From: Conyzicola lurida
GTDB lineage: Bacteria > Actinomycetota > Actinomycetes > Actinomycetales > Microbacteriaceae
NCBI RefSeq assembly: GCF_014204935.1
Contig: NZ_JACHMJ010000001.1
Span: 3,100,001-3,164,000, forward strand
Length of the DNA stretch: 64,000 nt
Direction of reading: 5' to 3'
Shown here piece after piece: positions 16,402 to 25,442 of this stretch (the stretch's first letter is position 1; the number at the start of each line of letters is the position of its first letter). Under the pieces are notes generated by a model. The model saw nothing but the letters and a program-made list of their open reading frames with translations. It was not told the origin of the DNA and did not search any database. Both the position numbers and the translations under genes were made by a program.

Positions 16402-17307
16402 CTACCGCGGCACCGCCGCGCGGCCCAGCGCCGCGACGATGACCGCCCGCGCGTCCCGCCCCGAGCGGATCGGCAGCAGCGGATAGACGTGCACGTCGCC
16501 GACCCCCTCCTGGAAGTCGAGCTCGACGCCGGCGACGCGGGCCCTCTCTACGAGGAGGTGCGCGTCGGGGTTGAGCACGTCGCGCGTGCCGGAGAACAGG
16601 GTGATCGGGCCGAGCCCGGCGAGGTCGCCGGCCAGCGGGCTGACCAGCGGATCGAGCAGGTCGAGGTCGCCGCGCCACTTCTCGGCGAGCACCCGGCCAC
16701 CCGGTACCCCGAGCCACGGGTCGGTCGGCTGCACCGCGGGGATGCGCGGGTTGCTCCAGGTGAGGTCGAGCGCCGGCGAGATGAGCACCGTGCGGGGAAG
16801 CACGACGCCGTGCTCGTCGCGCAACACCTGCGCGACCGACAGCGCGATCTGCCCGCCCGCCGAGTCGCCGGCGATGCTCGCGGAGCCGTACCGCTCGATG
16901 CTCTCGCGCACGATCGTGGAGACGCCGGCCGCGGCATCCGTCGCCGTCCCGAACGGCACGAGCGGGTAGATCGGCAGGATCACGGTGGTGTTCGACTCGG
17001 CCGCGATCTGGGCCGCGAGCTGCCAGTGCTGCAGCACGATCTGGTTCACCCAGCCGCCGCCGTGCACGTAGACAACGCTGCCGGTCGGTGTTCCCCGCCG
17101 TGGCGAGACCGTGTAGACCGGCCAGTCGTGGCCGAGCACGACGTCGACGCGCACGTCGGGGCGCAGCCGGCTCGGCGGCCCGTACGTCGACGGGCGCAGC
17201 TCGCGCTCGCGCACTTTGCGATGGGCGCCGGCAGCGCTCACGAAGGTGCGGTTCGCACCGGCCACACGCAGGAAGATCGGCACGAGGCCACGGGGAAGGG
17301 TGAGCAT
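16402..17307 (-). CDS. Alpha/beta hydrolase, HSL-type esterase
   Basis: 301 aa. The hormone-sensitive-lipase signature HGGGW (82-86) supplies the oxyanion hole, and GDSAGG (147-152) holds nucleophile Ser149. The Asp in LFSGTRDVLNPDAH and the His in GVGDVHVYP complete the triad. Such enzymes hydrolyse short-chain esters. The N-terminus has a modest hydrophobic stretch but no clear signal peptide, so a cytoplasmic location is more likely. Start at ATG 17307 with an AGGAG upstream. Its left end faces the hairpin at 16301. Confidence 0.88.
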   Translation of the reverse strand: MLTLPRGLVPIFLRVAGANRTFVSAAGAHRKVRERELRPSTYGPPSRLRPDVRVDVVLGHDWPVYTVSPRRGTPTGSVVYVHGGGWVNQIVLQHWQLAAQIAAESNTTVILPIYPLVPFGTATDAAAGVSTIVRESIERYGSASIAGDSAGGQIALSVAQVLRDEHGVVLPRTVLISPALDLTWSNPRIPAVQPTDPWLGVPGGRVLAEKWRGDLDLLDPLVSPLAGDLAGLGPITLFSGTRDVLNPDAHLLVERARVAGVELDFQEGVGDVHVYPLLPIRSGRDARAVIVAALGRAAVPR

Positions 17308-17358
17308 TTTTCTCCTCGGTTCCCTCCGGATGCTACCCCCGGGTGCCGCAGAGAAACC

Positions 17359-18072
17359 CTAGAGCGTCATCCGCCTGCCCACGATCTCGGCCGCGACCTC
17401 GGCGATTCCGAGCTGGTTGGCCCGCGCGTGGGCACGGATCAGGGCGAACGCGTCGTCCACCGACACCGACCGCGAGTGCGCGACGACACCCTTCGCCTGC
17501 TCGATGAGGATGCGGCTGTTCAGCGCGTTCTGCAGCTGGGCCTGGACAGCTCCGCTCTCGCGCAGAGATCTTTCATGCAGGATGCCGATGGTGGCGACAT
17601 CGGCGAACGCCTGTGCCGCGATCAGGTCCTGGTCGCTCATCTGGCCGAACTCGCTCTGGAACAGGTTGAGCGTGCCGATCGTCGTCTCGCGCAGCCGCAG
17701 CGGCACCGCGTAGACCGCGGCGAATCCCTGCTGCAGCGCGGAGTCGCGGAAGCGCGACCACTCCGGCGGCACCGCGCCGATGTCGGAGACGACCACGAGC
17801 TCGCCGATCTCGTAGCTTGTGACGCAGGGCCCGGCCTCGGCCGCGAGCTGCATCATCTCGACGAGCCGGCTGGACTCGCTGGTCGAGGCGATGAGTTCGA
17901 GTTCGCCGTCGCTGTTGGCGAGCAGGATGCCCGCGGCGGTCGCACCCAGGAGGTCTCGACAGGTCTCCACCAGCAACTGCAGCAGGTCGACGACGTCGTA
18001 GCCGACCACGAGCGTGTCGGCGAGTTTCGCGAACGTCTGGAGCAGCTGGCCCTCACGTGTCTCCGTGCTCAT
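17359..18072 (-). CDS. GAF-ANTAR regulator (first of pair)
   Basis: 237 aa. Residues ~20-165 form a GAF sensory domain; residues ~175-232 match ANTAR, with SRILIEQAKGVVAHSRSVSV and a three-helix end EVAAEIVGRR. ANTAR proteins bind paired hairpins in nascent RNA and prevent termination. The start ATG overlaps the stop of the preceding GAF-ANTAR gene (ATGA), so both are made from one message and could hetero-dimerise. No ANTAR RNA target was located here. The signal bound by the GAF domain is unknown. Confidence 0.88.
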   Translation of the reverse strand: MSTETREGQLLQTFAKLADTLVVGYDVVDLLQLLVETCRDLLGATAAGILLANSDGELELIASTSESSRLVEMMQLAAEAGPCVTSYEIGELVVVSDIGAVPPEWSRFRDSALQQGFAAVYAVPLRLRETTIGTLNLFQSEFGQMSDQDLIAAQAFADVATIGILHERSLRESGAVQAQLQNALNSRILIEQAKGVVAHSRSVSVDDAFALIRAHARANQLGIAEVAAEIVGRRMTL

Positions 18073-18782
18073 TCGGAGGCCTCGATTCCTGTGCTGCGGA
18101 CGGAGAAGTTCAGCTCTCCGTTGACGATGTCGGTCGCGACATCCATCATCGACCGGTTGGAGGCGAAGGCGTGGCCCTCGATGACGAGACGGGCGTCGTC
18201 GATCGGCACGTCGAGCTGGCTCAGCACCATGCCCGTCGCCTGATGGATGACGCGGCGCGAGAACGCGTTCACCGCTTTGTCTTCGCTGCCGTCGCTGCCG
18301 ATGCGCATGAGCGCCTGGCGCAGCACCTGACGACTGACGGCATCGGCCATCTCGCTCGCCTGGCGCGATTGGATCGGGGTCAGCTCGGTCGGCCGCTTGG
18401 AGTAGAGGTCGACGGCGCCGATCCGCAGCGGGCCGATCACGAGCGGGAAGGCGAAAATGGCGCCGAGCTCGTCGGCGTCGATGGCGCGCGCGAAAGCGGG
18501 CCAGCGGCGCGGTGACTGGGTGCGCACGTCGGGCGTCAGCACCGGACGGGCGGTGGTCATGGCGTCCCAGCACGGGCCCTCGCCGAGATCGAACTGCAAC
18601 TCGTCGAGCCGGGCGGCCTGCGGGTCGCTCGCCGAGAGGGTCTCGCTGCCGAGCAGACGGCCCAGCGTCGAGACGGCCGCGCCGGTCACGGGGAACACGT
18701 CGACGAAGGGAAAGGAGAACGACGAGCTGTCGTCCGTCTGCCTGCTCAGGGCATCCATTGCCGCGGGAAAGGAACCATTCAC
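18069..18782 (-). CDS. GAF-ANTAR regulator (second of pair)
   Basis: 237 aa from the GTG at 18782, or 229 aa from the ATG at 18758; neither start has a strong ribosome-binding site. A GAF domain spans most of the N-terminal two-thirds, with ALIGPLRIGAVDLYS-like strands, and a C-terminal ANTAR domain contains RRVIHQATGMVLSQLDV and MMDVATDIVNG. It is paralogous to the next gene and overlaps it by 4 bp. Both lie between the APC transporter (48 bp upstream, same strand) and the esterase, so read-through from the transporter is possible. Confidence 0.85.
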   Translation of the reverse strand: MNGSFPAAMDALSRQTDDSSSFSFPFVDVFPVTGAAVSTLGRLLGSETLSASDPQAARLDELQFDLGEGPCWDAMTTARPVLTPDVRTQSPRRWPAFARAIDADELGAIFAFPLVIGPLRIGAVDLYSKRPTELTPIQSRQASEMADAVSRQVLRQALMRIGSDGSEDKAVNAFSRRVIHQATGMVLSQLDVPIDDARLVIEGHAFASNRSMMDVATDIVNGELNFSVRSTGIEASE

Positions 18783-18829
18783 CCGATCCACGTTAGCGGC
18801 TCGCGAGCGCGCGAAATAAGGGGGTCGAC

Positions 18830-20788
18830 TCAGCTCACGTGCACGTCGGGACGGCGGGCGCGGTCGGTCTCCGCGCGGCGCAGCACCTCGCGGGTGACGG
18901 GCGCCACCTCGCCGGTTCCGGTGATGAGGAACCGGAACATGTTGGAGAGCGGATTGCCCTCCGTCCACTCGAAGTAGATGCCCGGCACGACGCCGGTGAG
19001 GTCGCGGATCGCGAGCAGCACCGCGGCCGTCGTGTTGGGCACATTGCCGCTGTTCACCTGCAGCACGCGGTAGCCGTGGCGGATCACGCCGCGCACGACC
19101 AGGTCCTCCTCGAAGTTCGACGAGTCGCCCGGGTGCACCTCGAGGAACACCACGGGAGCCCGCGCCGGGATGCCGCTGTCGCGGCGTTCGTCGTGCAGCT
19201 TGCGGCGGTACTCGTCTTCGCTGCCCTCGTCCGGCTCGTGCGCGATAACGTGCACCGACCCGTGCTGGTCGCTGTCGGCCGTGACGAACTGCTCGGCGAC
19301 CTCGTCGAGCTCGACCGAGGTCGCGCGCAGCTGGAACGACCGCTGCACGCGCGACACCAGGGAGACGACGAGGATGCCGAGGATGAACAGGGCCGCGATG
19401 CGCACGCCGTCGGGCCGCTCCACCACGTTGACGATGGTCGTGTAGACGAAGACGAGCGCGATGACGGCGAAACCGACCGTGCGCTTGCGCTGCTGCTTGT
19501 GCAGCGCCGACAGCGTCACGGCCACCGAGGCCGAGGTGATGAGCACGAGCACGCCGGTGGCGTACGCGCCGCCCTGCGCGTCGACGTCGGCCTGGAAGGC
19601 GATCGTGATAGCGAACGCGATCACGGTGAAGACGAGCACGAGCGGCCGCACGGCGCGTGCCCACTGCGGCGCCATGCCGTAGCGCGGCAGGTACCGGGGC
19701 ACGAGGTTGAGCAGGCCGGCCATCGCCGAGGCGCCGGCAAACCAGAGGATGCAGATAGTGCTCACGTCGTACAGCGTGCCGAAGCCGTCGCCGAGGTAGG
19801 CGTGCGCGAGGTAGGCGAGCGCGCGGCCGTTGGCCTCCCCACCCGCCTGGAACTCCTCCTGCGGAATAAGGAACGTGGTGACGATGCTCGACGTGATGAG
19901 GAAGGCGCTCATGATGAGCGCGGCCGTCGTGAGAAGGCGCTGGGCGCCGCGGATGCGTCCCTCGGGGTTCGCCTCGGTGTCGCGGGCACCGCCGCGGATC
20001 TGCGGCATCACGGCGACCCCGGTCTCGAAGCCGGAGAGCCCGAGCGCGAGCTTGGGGAACACGAGCAGCGCGATGCCGACCATCAGCACGGGGTTGCTGT
20101 GCTGCGCGGTGAGGGCGCCCCACCAGTCGTCGACGACGGTGAAATCGGCGCCGATGTGGAAGAACGAGACGACGATCACGACCGCGTTGAGCAGCAGGAA
20201 CACGGCCACGAGCACGACCGCGATGCTGATGGCCTCCTTGAACCCGCGCAGGAACACCGCGGCGAGCAGCCCGACGAAGACGAGGGTGATGAGCACCTCG
20301 TTGCCCTCGAACCACGCGGGGGCGAAGGGGTTCTCGACGGCGTGCGCCGTCGCATCCGCTGCCGACAGGGTGATGGTGATCATGAAGTCGGTCGCGGCGA
20401 AGCCGAGCAACACGAGCACGAACAGTTTGCCGCCCCACCAGGGCAACAGCCGCTCGAGCATCGAGATCGACCCCTCGCCACGGAAGCTCTCGCGCGCGAC
20501 CCGGCGGTAGACGGGCAGCGCGCCGAACAGGGTGAGCAGCACGAGCACGATGGTCGCGAGCGGCGAGAGCAGGCCGGCGGCGACGGCCGCGATCGCCGGC
20601 TGATAGCCGAGGGTGGAGAAGTAGTCGACGCCGGTGAGGCACATCACCCGCCACCAGGAGTGGGTCTTCTCGACCGACTCGGCGTGCGGCCCGGGGTGCG
20701 ACGCGGCCCGCGACGGCATGCCGCGCAACAACCAGGAACGGGTGGCGTCCCGGCGCGGGGTGGCGGACGGCGATACCTGCTGTGACAC
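18830..20788 (-). CDS. APC-family amino-acid/cation permease with cytoplasmic C-domain
   Basis: 652 aa. Residues ~45-470 hold about twelve hydrophobic helices of an APC superfamily transporter (starting near [15 protein letters not shown], with helices containing [12 protein letters not shown] and [13 protein letters not shown]). The last ~170 residues are a soluble domain. The family is often annotated as amino acid transporter, but some members transport potassium; the sequence does not decide. GTG 20788 start. Same strand as the GAF-ANTAR pair downstream. Confidence 0.82.
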   Translation of the reverse strand: MSQQVSPSATPRRDATRSWLLRGMPSRAASHPGPHAESVEKTHSWWRVMCLTGVDYFSTLGYQPAIAAVAAGLLSPLATIVLVLLTLFGALPVYRRVARESFRGEGSISMLERLLPWWGGKLFVLVLLGFAATDFMITITLSAADATAHAVENPFAPAWFEGNEVLITLVFVGLLAAVFLRGFKEAISIAVVLVAVFLLLNAVVIVVSFFHIGADFTVVDDWWGALTAQHSNPVLMVGIALLVFPKLALGLSGFETGVAVMPQIRGGARDTEANPEGRIRGAQRLLTTAALIMSAFLITSSIVTTFLIPQEEFQAGGEANGRALAYLAHAYLGDGFGTLYDVSTICILWFAGASAMAGLLNLVPRYLPRYGMAPQWARAVRPLVLVFTVIAFAITIAFQADVDAQGGAYATGVLVLITSASVAVTLSALHKQQRKRTVGFAVIALVFVYTTIVNVVERPDGVRIAALFILGILVVSLVSRVQRSFQLRATSVELDEVAEQFVTADSDQHGSVHVIAHEPDEGSEDEYRRKLHDERRDSGIPARAPVVFLEVHPGDSSNFEEDLVVRGVIRHGYRVLQVNSGNVPNTTAAVLLAIRDLTGVVPGIYFEWTEGNPLSNMFRFLITGTGEVAPVTREVLRRAETDRARRPDVHVS

Positions 20789-20876
20789 GACGGAACCCTG
20801 TTTCTCTGCGAAACTCCCACGGTAGGCGGTCGGCCGCCCACCGCGGGAGTCCGCGGCGTAAGGATTCCGTTAGGGT

Positions 20877-21917
20877 TTAGGCGCTCGTCGCGTCCTCGAC
20901 CTCGCCCACGAGTTCCTCGATGATGTCCTCGAGGAACAGCACGCCGGTGGTGACGCCGTCGGCGTCCATCGACTTGGCGACGTGCGAACCGGCACGGCGC
21001 ATCGACGCGAGGGCGTCCTCGAGGTCGGACGACGCGAGCACCGCCGTCAGCCGGCGCACGCGCTTGGCGGGCACGGGGCTCGTGAACGCGACGCTGTCGG
21101 TAAGGTCCATCACGTCCTTCAGGTGCAGGTAGCCGGTCGGCTCCGACTCCCCGTTCGTCAGGATGTACCGCGAGTAGCCGTGCATTGCCACCGCCTTCTG
21201 GATGTCGGCGGGCGTCGAGTGCGGCGGCAGCAGCACCATCTCGGCGATGGGCACCTGCACGTCGGCGACCTTCTTGGTGGTGAACTCGAACGCGTTCGTC
21301 AGGGCGCCGGACGCGTCGGCGAGCACCCCCTCGCGGGTCGACTGCTCGACGATGTCAGCCACCTCGTCGAGCGTGTACGTGCTCGTCGCCTCGTCCTTGG
21401 GCTGCACGCGGAACAGCAGCAGGATCATGTTCGCCAACCAGTTGAGGCTGCCGATCACGGGGCGGAAGACCTTCGAGACGAAGACCAGCGGCGGCGCGAG
21501 CAGCAGCGCCGCGCGGTCGGGCACCGAGAACGCGAGGTTCTTCGGCACCATCTCGCCGATGACCACGTGCAGGAACGTCACCAGAAGCAGGGCCACGACG
21601 AAGCCGATCACCCCGATCGCCTCGCCCGACAGGGCGGTGAGGCCGAGCGGGATCTCGATGAGGTGATGGATGGCGGGCTCTGACACGTTGAGGATCACGA
21701 GGGAGCACACGGTGATACCCAGCTGGCTCGTGGCCAGCATCAGGGTCGCGTGTTCCATCGCCCAGAGCGTGGTCTTCGCCGCCTTGCTGCCGGCCTCGGC
21801 GCGCGGCTCGATCTGCGAGCGGCGCGCGGAGATGACCGCGAACTCGGCTCCGACGAAGAAGGCGTTGACGATCAGCAGCACGACGAGCCAGATGATGCCG
21901 GGCAGGTACTCGCTCAT
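20877..21917 (-). CDS. CNNM/CBS-domain membrane protein (short)
   Basis: 346 aa. Residues 1-190 form the CNNM (DUF21) membrane domain, with the AEFAVISARRSQIE and TSQLGITVCSL motifs and IGEMVPKNLAFS. Residues ~210-340 are a CBS-domain pair, the second ending LFLEDIIEELVGEVED. The C-terminal CorC/HlyC domain seen in the upstream partner is missing, so this is a shorter paralogue. Family members are linked to Mg/Co transport or resistance; despite older 'hemolysin' labels they are not toxins. Its start overlaps the upstream stop (ATGA). Confidence 0.88.
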   Translation of the reverse strand: MSEYLPGIIWLVVLLIVNAFFVGAEFAVISARRSQIEPRAEAGSKAAKTTLWAMEHATLMLATSQLGITVCSLVILNVSEPAIHHLIEIPLGLTALSGEAIGVIGFVVALLLVTFLHVVIGEMVPKNLAFSVPDRAALLLAPPLVFVSKVFRPVIGSLNWLANMILLLFRVQPKDEATSTYTLDEVADIVEQSTREGVLADASGALTNAFEFTTKKVADVQVPIAEMVLLPPHSTPADIQKAVAMHGYSRYILTNGESEPTGYLHLKDVMDLTDSVAFTSPVPAKRVRRLTAVLASSDLEDALASMRRAGSHVAKSMDADGVTTGVLFLEDIIEELVGEVEDATSA

Positions 21918-23248
21918 TTCAGGTCCTTCTTCAGCTCGTCGACGATCCCGTCATGCGTCTCTTCGGCGGGCGTGAAGCTCAGCCTCAGCACCCGGGCGCC
22001 GTCCACGCGCTCCACCCGCATCGCGCCCGTCGGCAGCGCGACCTCGTCGCCCACCTCGGGGATCCGGTCGAGCTCGTCGGCGACGAAGCCCGCGATGGTC
22101 TCGTGTTCCGATTCGGGCACCACGATCCCCGCGCGCTCGAGCAGTTCGTCGGGGCGCCATCCCGCATCGAAAGTCACGGTCTTACCCGCTCGGATGAGAC
22201 CGGGCTTGTGGCGGTCGTGTTCGTCTTCCAGCTCGCCGACGATTTCTTCGACGAGGTCTTCGAGGGTGGCGATGCCGGCGGTCCCGCCGTACTCGTCGGT
22301 GACGATGGCGATCTGGAAGCCGCTGCGGCGCAACAGACCGAGCAGGGTCTCCACCTCCATCGACTCGGGCACGCGGGCCGGTTCGATCATCATGTCGCTC
22401 GCGGTGACCGAGCGGCGCTGCGCCAGGTCGATCGCGAAGGACTGCTTGACGTGCACCACGCCGAGGATGTCGTCGGTGGATTCGCCCGTGACCGGGAACC
22501 GGGAATAGCCGGTCGAGTGCGAGAGCTGCAGGATCTCTTCCGCCGTGGCATCCGCCGTCACCCAGCTGACCTGCACGCGCGGCGTCATGACGTCGGCGGC
22601 CGAGTGCTCGGAGAACCGGAGGGTGCGGTCGAGCAGCGTGGCGTGGTCCTGATCGAGGAAGCCCTCCATCGCCGAGCGGCGCACGAGCGAACCGAGCTCT
22701 TCGGCCGAGCGGGCACCCGAGAGCTCCTCCTTCGGCTCGATGCCGAAGGAGCGGATGATGGCGTTCGCGGTGTTGTTGAAGGTGAGGATGATCGGCTTGA
22801 ACACCGTGGTGAACAGCGTCATAAACGGCACCACGAACTTCGCGGTCGCGAGCGGCAGCGCGAGTGCGAAGTTCTTGGGCACGAGCTCGCCGATCACCAT
22901 CGAGAACAGGGTGGCGAGCAGGATGCCGATCACTGTGCCGATTCCGGGCACGATCGCCGCGGGGATGCCGAGCGCGGTCAGCGGGGCCTCGAGCATCGAG
23001 CTGACGGCGGGCTCGAAGGTGTAGCCGGTGAGCAGCGTCGTGATCGTGATGCCGAGCTGAGCGCCCGAGAGGTGCGTCGACGTGATCTTCAGCGCCCTGA
23101 TCGTGGGGCCGAGTCGCCTCTCGCCGCGCGCCTGGCGGTTCTCGAGGTCGTTGCGGTCGAGGTTCACCAGCGCGAACTCGGAGGCCACGAACATGCCGGT
23201 ACCGACGGTCAGAACCAGACCGATACCGACCATGATCCACTCATTCAT
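21914..23248 (-). CDS. CNNM/CBS/CorC-domain membrane protein
   Basis: 444 aa. CNNM domain (1-~195) with SEFALVNLDRNDLE, AQLGITITTLLTGY and IGELVPKNFALA; a CBS pair (~215-335) with DEYGGTAGIATLEDLVEEIVG; and a C-terminal CorC/HlyC domain (~350-435). This is the full architecture of the YfjD/CorC-related group. It forms a coupled two-gene unit with the short paralogue, probably a hetero-oligomeric magnesium/cation-handling complex (inference from the family and the pairing). Confidence 0.9.
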   Translation of the reverse strand: MNEWIMVGIGLVLTVGTGMFVASEFALVNLDRNDLENRQARGERRLGPTIRALKITSTHLSGAQLGITITTLLTGYTFEPAVSSMLEAPLTALGIPAAIVPGIGTVIGILLATLFSMVIGELVPKNFALALPLATAKFVVPFMTLFTTVFKPIILTFNNTANAIIRSFGIEPKEELSGARSAEELGSLVRRSAMEGFLDQDHATLLDRTLRFSEHSAADVMTPRVQVSWVTADATAEEILQLSHSTGYSRFPVTGESTDDILGVVHVKQSFAIDLAQRRSVTASDMMIEPARVPESMEVETLLGLLRRSGFQIAIVTDEYGGTAGIATLEDLVEEIVGELEDEHDRHKPGLIRAGKTVTFDAGWRPDELLERAGIVVPESEHETIAGFVADELDRIPEVGDEVALPTGAMRVERVDGARVLRLSFTPAEETHDGIVDELKKDLK

Positions 23249-23392
23249 CTCTCGCCCCTTCCTGAGCTCGGGCCGCGCGGGTCACGGGGCGGGAGGGCTG
23301 AAGGGGCTGGGATCTGTGATGGGGAGGGTCGTCCATGTTTCTCACCATATCGAGCGAACCACGGCTTTGCCTGAGCGACCCCTGCAAACGAC

Positions 23393-23426
23393 GACGGCCG
23401 CCATCCGGAATCGGATGACGGCCGTC
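23393..23426 (-). terminator. Terminator-like hairpin after msrA
   Basis: Arms 23393-23407 and 23412-23426 pair with one mismatch around a GAAT tetraloop. It is 12 bp beyond the msrA stop; there is no U-tract on the minus strand, so it is a probable rather than certain terminator. Confidence 0.5.
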
Positions 23427-23438
23427 GGGTGCGGGGTG

Positions 23439-23957
23439 TTAGCTCGCGACCTGCTCGCGACGCGGCAGGACCCAGCCCGGGCGCACGAAGTGGCACGTGT
23501 AGCCGTTGGGGTAGACCTGCAGGTAGTCCTGGTGCTCGTCCTCGGCCAGCCAGAAGTCGCCCAGAGGCTCGACCTCGGTCACGACCTTGCCGGGCCAGAG
23601 ACCCGACGCGTCGACGTCGAGGATGGTGTCGCGGGCGACGGCCTCCTGCTCGGCGTCGGCGTAGTAGATCGCCGAGCGGTAGCTGCGGCCGCGGTCGTTG
23701 CCCTGACGGTCCTTCGTCGACGGGTCGTGGATCTGGAAGAAGAACTCCAGCAGCTCACGGAAGTTCGTCTTCTCGGGGTCGTAGGTGATCTCGATCGCCT
23801 CGGCGTGGTCGCCGTGGTTGCGGTACGTGGCGTTCGGGGTGTCTCCGCCGGTGTAGCCGACGCGGGTGGAGACGACGCCCTCGCGCTTACGCACGAGCTC
23901 CTCCATGCCCCAGAAACAGCCGCCTGCCAGTGTCGCGGTCTTGGTTGTTGCGCTCAT
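23439..23957 (-). CDS. msrA: Peptide methionine-(S)-sulfoxide reductase
   Basis: 172 aa. Reduces the S-epimer of methionine sulfoxide in proteins. Catalytic motif GGCFWGMEE near residues 12-20 carries the nucleophilic Cys; downstream are [21 protein letters not shown] and a late YTCHFVRP segment with a second Cys that may serve for thioredoxin recycling. The start overlaps the msrB stop (ATGA), a tight msrB-msrA operon that repairs both sulfoxide epimers. Confidence 0.97.
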   Translation of the reverse strand: MSATTKTATLAGGCFWGMEELVRKREGVVSTRVGYTGGDTPNATYRNHGDHAEAIEITYDPEKTNFRELLEFFFQIHDPSTKDRQGNDRGRSYRSAIYYADAEQEAVARDTILDVDASGLWPGKVVTEVEPLGDFWLAEDEHQDYLQVYPNGYTCHFVRPGWVLPRREQVAS

Positions 23958-24415
23958 CGTGTGGCCTCCTCGGCTGTAAACAGGTTACGGAAGTCTCCGT
24001 AACCCTCCTTCTCCAGATCGTCGACGGCGATGAAACGCAACGCTGCCGAGTTGATGCAATAGCGAAGCCCGCCGCTCTCGACCGGGCCGTCGTTGAACAC
24101 GTGTCCGAGGTGGCTGTCGCCGTGCGCGGATCGAACCTCGGTGCGCACCATTCCGTACTCGCGGTCCTGCTTCATCACGACGTTAGCCGCATCGATGGGC
24201 ACAGTGAAACTGGGCCAGCCCGATCGGCTGTCGTACTTGTCGGTGGAAGCGAATAGCGGCTCCCCCGACACGATGTCGACGTAGATGCCGGCGTCCTTGC
24301 TGTCCCAGAAACGGTTGCGGAAGGCGGGCTCCGTCGCCGCCTCCTGCGTCACGCGGTACTGCGTGGGGGTGAGGCTCGACAAGGCCTCGTCGGTCTTGCG
24401 GTACTCGGTTGGCAT
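23954..24415 (-). CDS. msrB: Peptide methionine-(R)-sulfoxide reductase, single-Cys
   Basis: 153 aa. Reduces the R-epimer. Motifs: [31 protein letters not shown], and the catalytic Cys in [12 protein letters not shown]. This is the only cysteine in the protein: both zinc-binding CxxC pairs and a resolving Cys are missing, so it is a zinc-free, one-Cys form needing an external thiol for recycling. ATG 24415 is chosen because [12 protein letters not shown] matches the usual MsrB start; the longer frame includes a repeat-like intergenic stretch. Confidence 0.95.
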   Translation of the reverse strand: MPTEYRKTDEALSSLTPTQYRVTQEAATEPAFRNRFWDSKDAGIYVDIVSGEPLFASTDKYDSRSGWPSFTVPIDAANVVMKQDREYGMVRTEVRSAHGDSHLGHVFNDGPVESGGLRYCINSAALRFIAVDDLEKEGYGDFRNLFTAEEATR

Positions 24416-24533
24416 TCGGTCCCTCTCTGCTTCCGTCGCTGGCTGCGACGGCATTCGATGGGTACAACGCCGGGGTGCCGCGGTTAGTTCCCGGGATGCG
24501 CCGCACACACGGCTCGCTCTCAGGAACCGGGTC

Positions 24534-24551
24534 CCTTAGCCTGTCGAAGGG
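24534..24551. repeat. Dispersed AGCCTGTCGAAGGG-type repeat
   Basis: CCTTAGCCTGTCGAAGGG lies 1 bp outside the stop of the gene at 24552. Related copies occur at 8508-8529 (inverted), 25955-25973, 25987-25999 and 53926-53974, all between or at the ends of genes. Confidence 0.6.
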
Positions 24552-25442
24552 TCACGCGTCGGAACGGCGAGTGACGATCTCGGCGTACGACTCATCGTCG
24601 AGGAGTCCGCTGTCCGCTGCTTCGATGACGTCGAGGAACGAGCCGGGAGGCGATACCTGCAGGCCGTCATGGCTGTGCGGTGTACCCATGGGCGGGTACT
24701 CCCACCGCGCCAGCTCGTCGACGACCTGCTCCCGGGAGATCTGGCCGACGGCAAATCGCTGGGCCACTTCCCATGGCGTCGCGCCAGAAAAGCCAGACCG
24801 AGGTGCGGCGACGGGTTCCGCAAAAGCTTCCTCGATGGTGGTCGGCGGAACTCTCAACTCCGCCGCAATCTGCCCCGCGGACAAGCCGTTCGAGAGCGCA
24901 CGTAGCGCCCGCACGTAGTCGATCCGAGCCAGGTCGAGGCGGTGCTTCAGTACTCGCAACACCACCAGATCATCATCCGGACCGACGGCCCCGTTCGTCT
25001 CCGTCACTGCGTGGCCCCCAGGCGTTCGGTCGACGATCTCGCCGTAGATTTCCGCGTCGATGAGATCCCGGTCCAGCGCGCGGAAGACTTCTTGGAACGA
25101 GCCGGGTGGCGACACGAGAAGCCCGTCGATGCCGTCGGTGAGCTCCGTGGGCGGGTACTCCCACCGCGCCAGCTCGTCGACGACCTGCTCCCGGGAGATC
25201 TGCCCGACTGCGAAGCGTTGCGCGACCTCCCACGGGGTGGCACCCGAAAACCCGGGTCGCGGGTCGGTGACGGGCTCGTCCAGTGCCGCTTCGACGGCGG
25301 ACGGCGGGCCGCCAAGTTCGGCCGCGATCTCCTTCGCGGTCAGACGCGTCGCCAACGCCCGCAGCTCTCTCAGATAGTCGAGGCGGTCGAGCTCGAGCCG
25401 GTGCTTGAGCACGCGGGCTACGGCGACGTCAGCGTCGGCCAT
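24552..25442 (-). CDS. Unrecognised two-module HTH-like repeat protein
   Basis: 296 aa made of two tandem ~150-residue modules. Each begins with a helical LKHRL-L-R-DY-R-LRAL segment and an HTH-like stretch (LTAKEIAAELGGPPSAVEAA or its counterpart). Next comes the conserved GFSGATPWEVAQRFAVGQ block continuing ISREQVVDELARWEYPP, and finally PGSF--V--A-D--L-D---Y-EIV. No signal peptide or membrane segment is seen. Family not recognised; a DNA-binding or antitoxin-like role is possible but unproven. The start overlaps the preceding gene's stop by one base (TGATG), and that gene holds a third module. Confidence 0.7.
   Translation of the reverse strand: MADADVAVARVLKHRLELDRLDYLRELRALATRLTAKEIAAELGGPPSAVEAALDEPVTDPRPGFSGATPWEVAQRFAVGQISREQVVDELARWEYPPTELTDGIDGLLVSPPGSFQEVFRALDRDLIDAEIYGEIVDRTPGGHAVTETNGAVGPDDDLVVLRVLKHRLDLARIDYVRALRALSNGLSAGQIAAELRVPPTTIEEAFAEPVAAPRSGFSGATPWEVAQRFAVGQISREQVVDELARWEYPPMGTPHSHDGLQVSPPGSFLDVIEAADSGLLDDESYAEIVTRRSDA
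24689..24743. repeat. 55-bp direct repeat, module copy 1
   Basis: Identical over 55 bp to 25148-25202, exactly 459 bp (153 codons) away. It encodes the conserved ISREQVVDELARWEYPP block of each module, evidence of recent duplication or gene conversion within the gene. Confidence 0.9.
25148..25202. repeat. 55-bp direct repeat, module copy 2
   Basis: Partner of 24689-24743; see the protein at 24552-25442. Confidence 0.9.

Noticed and set aside
20821-20876. Riboswitch or terminator in the APC-CNNM gap
   Set aside because: Only an 88-bp gap with a short GGCGG/CCGCC pair; no recognisable aptamer core or U-tract.
24689-25202. CRISPR-like or mobile direct repeat
   Set aside because: Only two copies 459 bp apart, inside one coding frame and in phase with codons; it is a protein module duplication.
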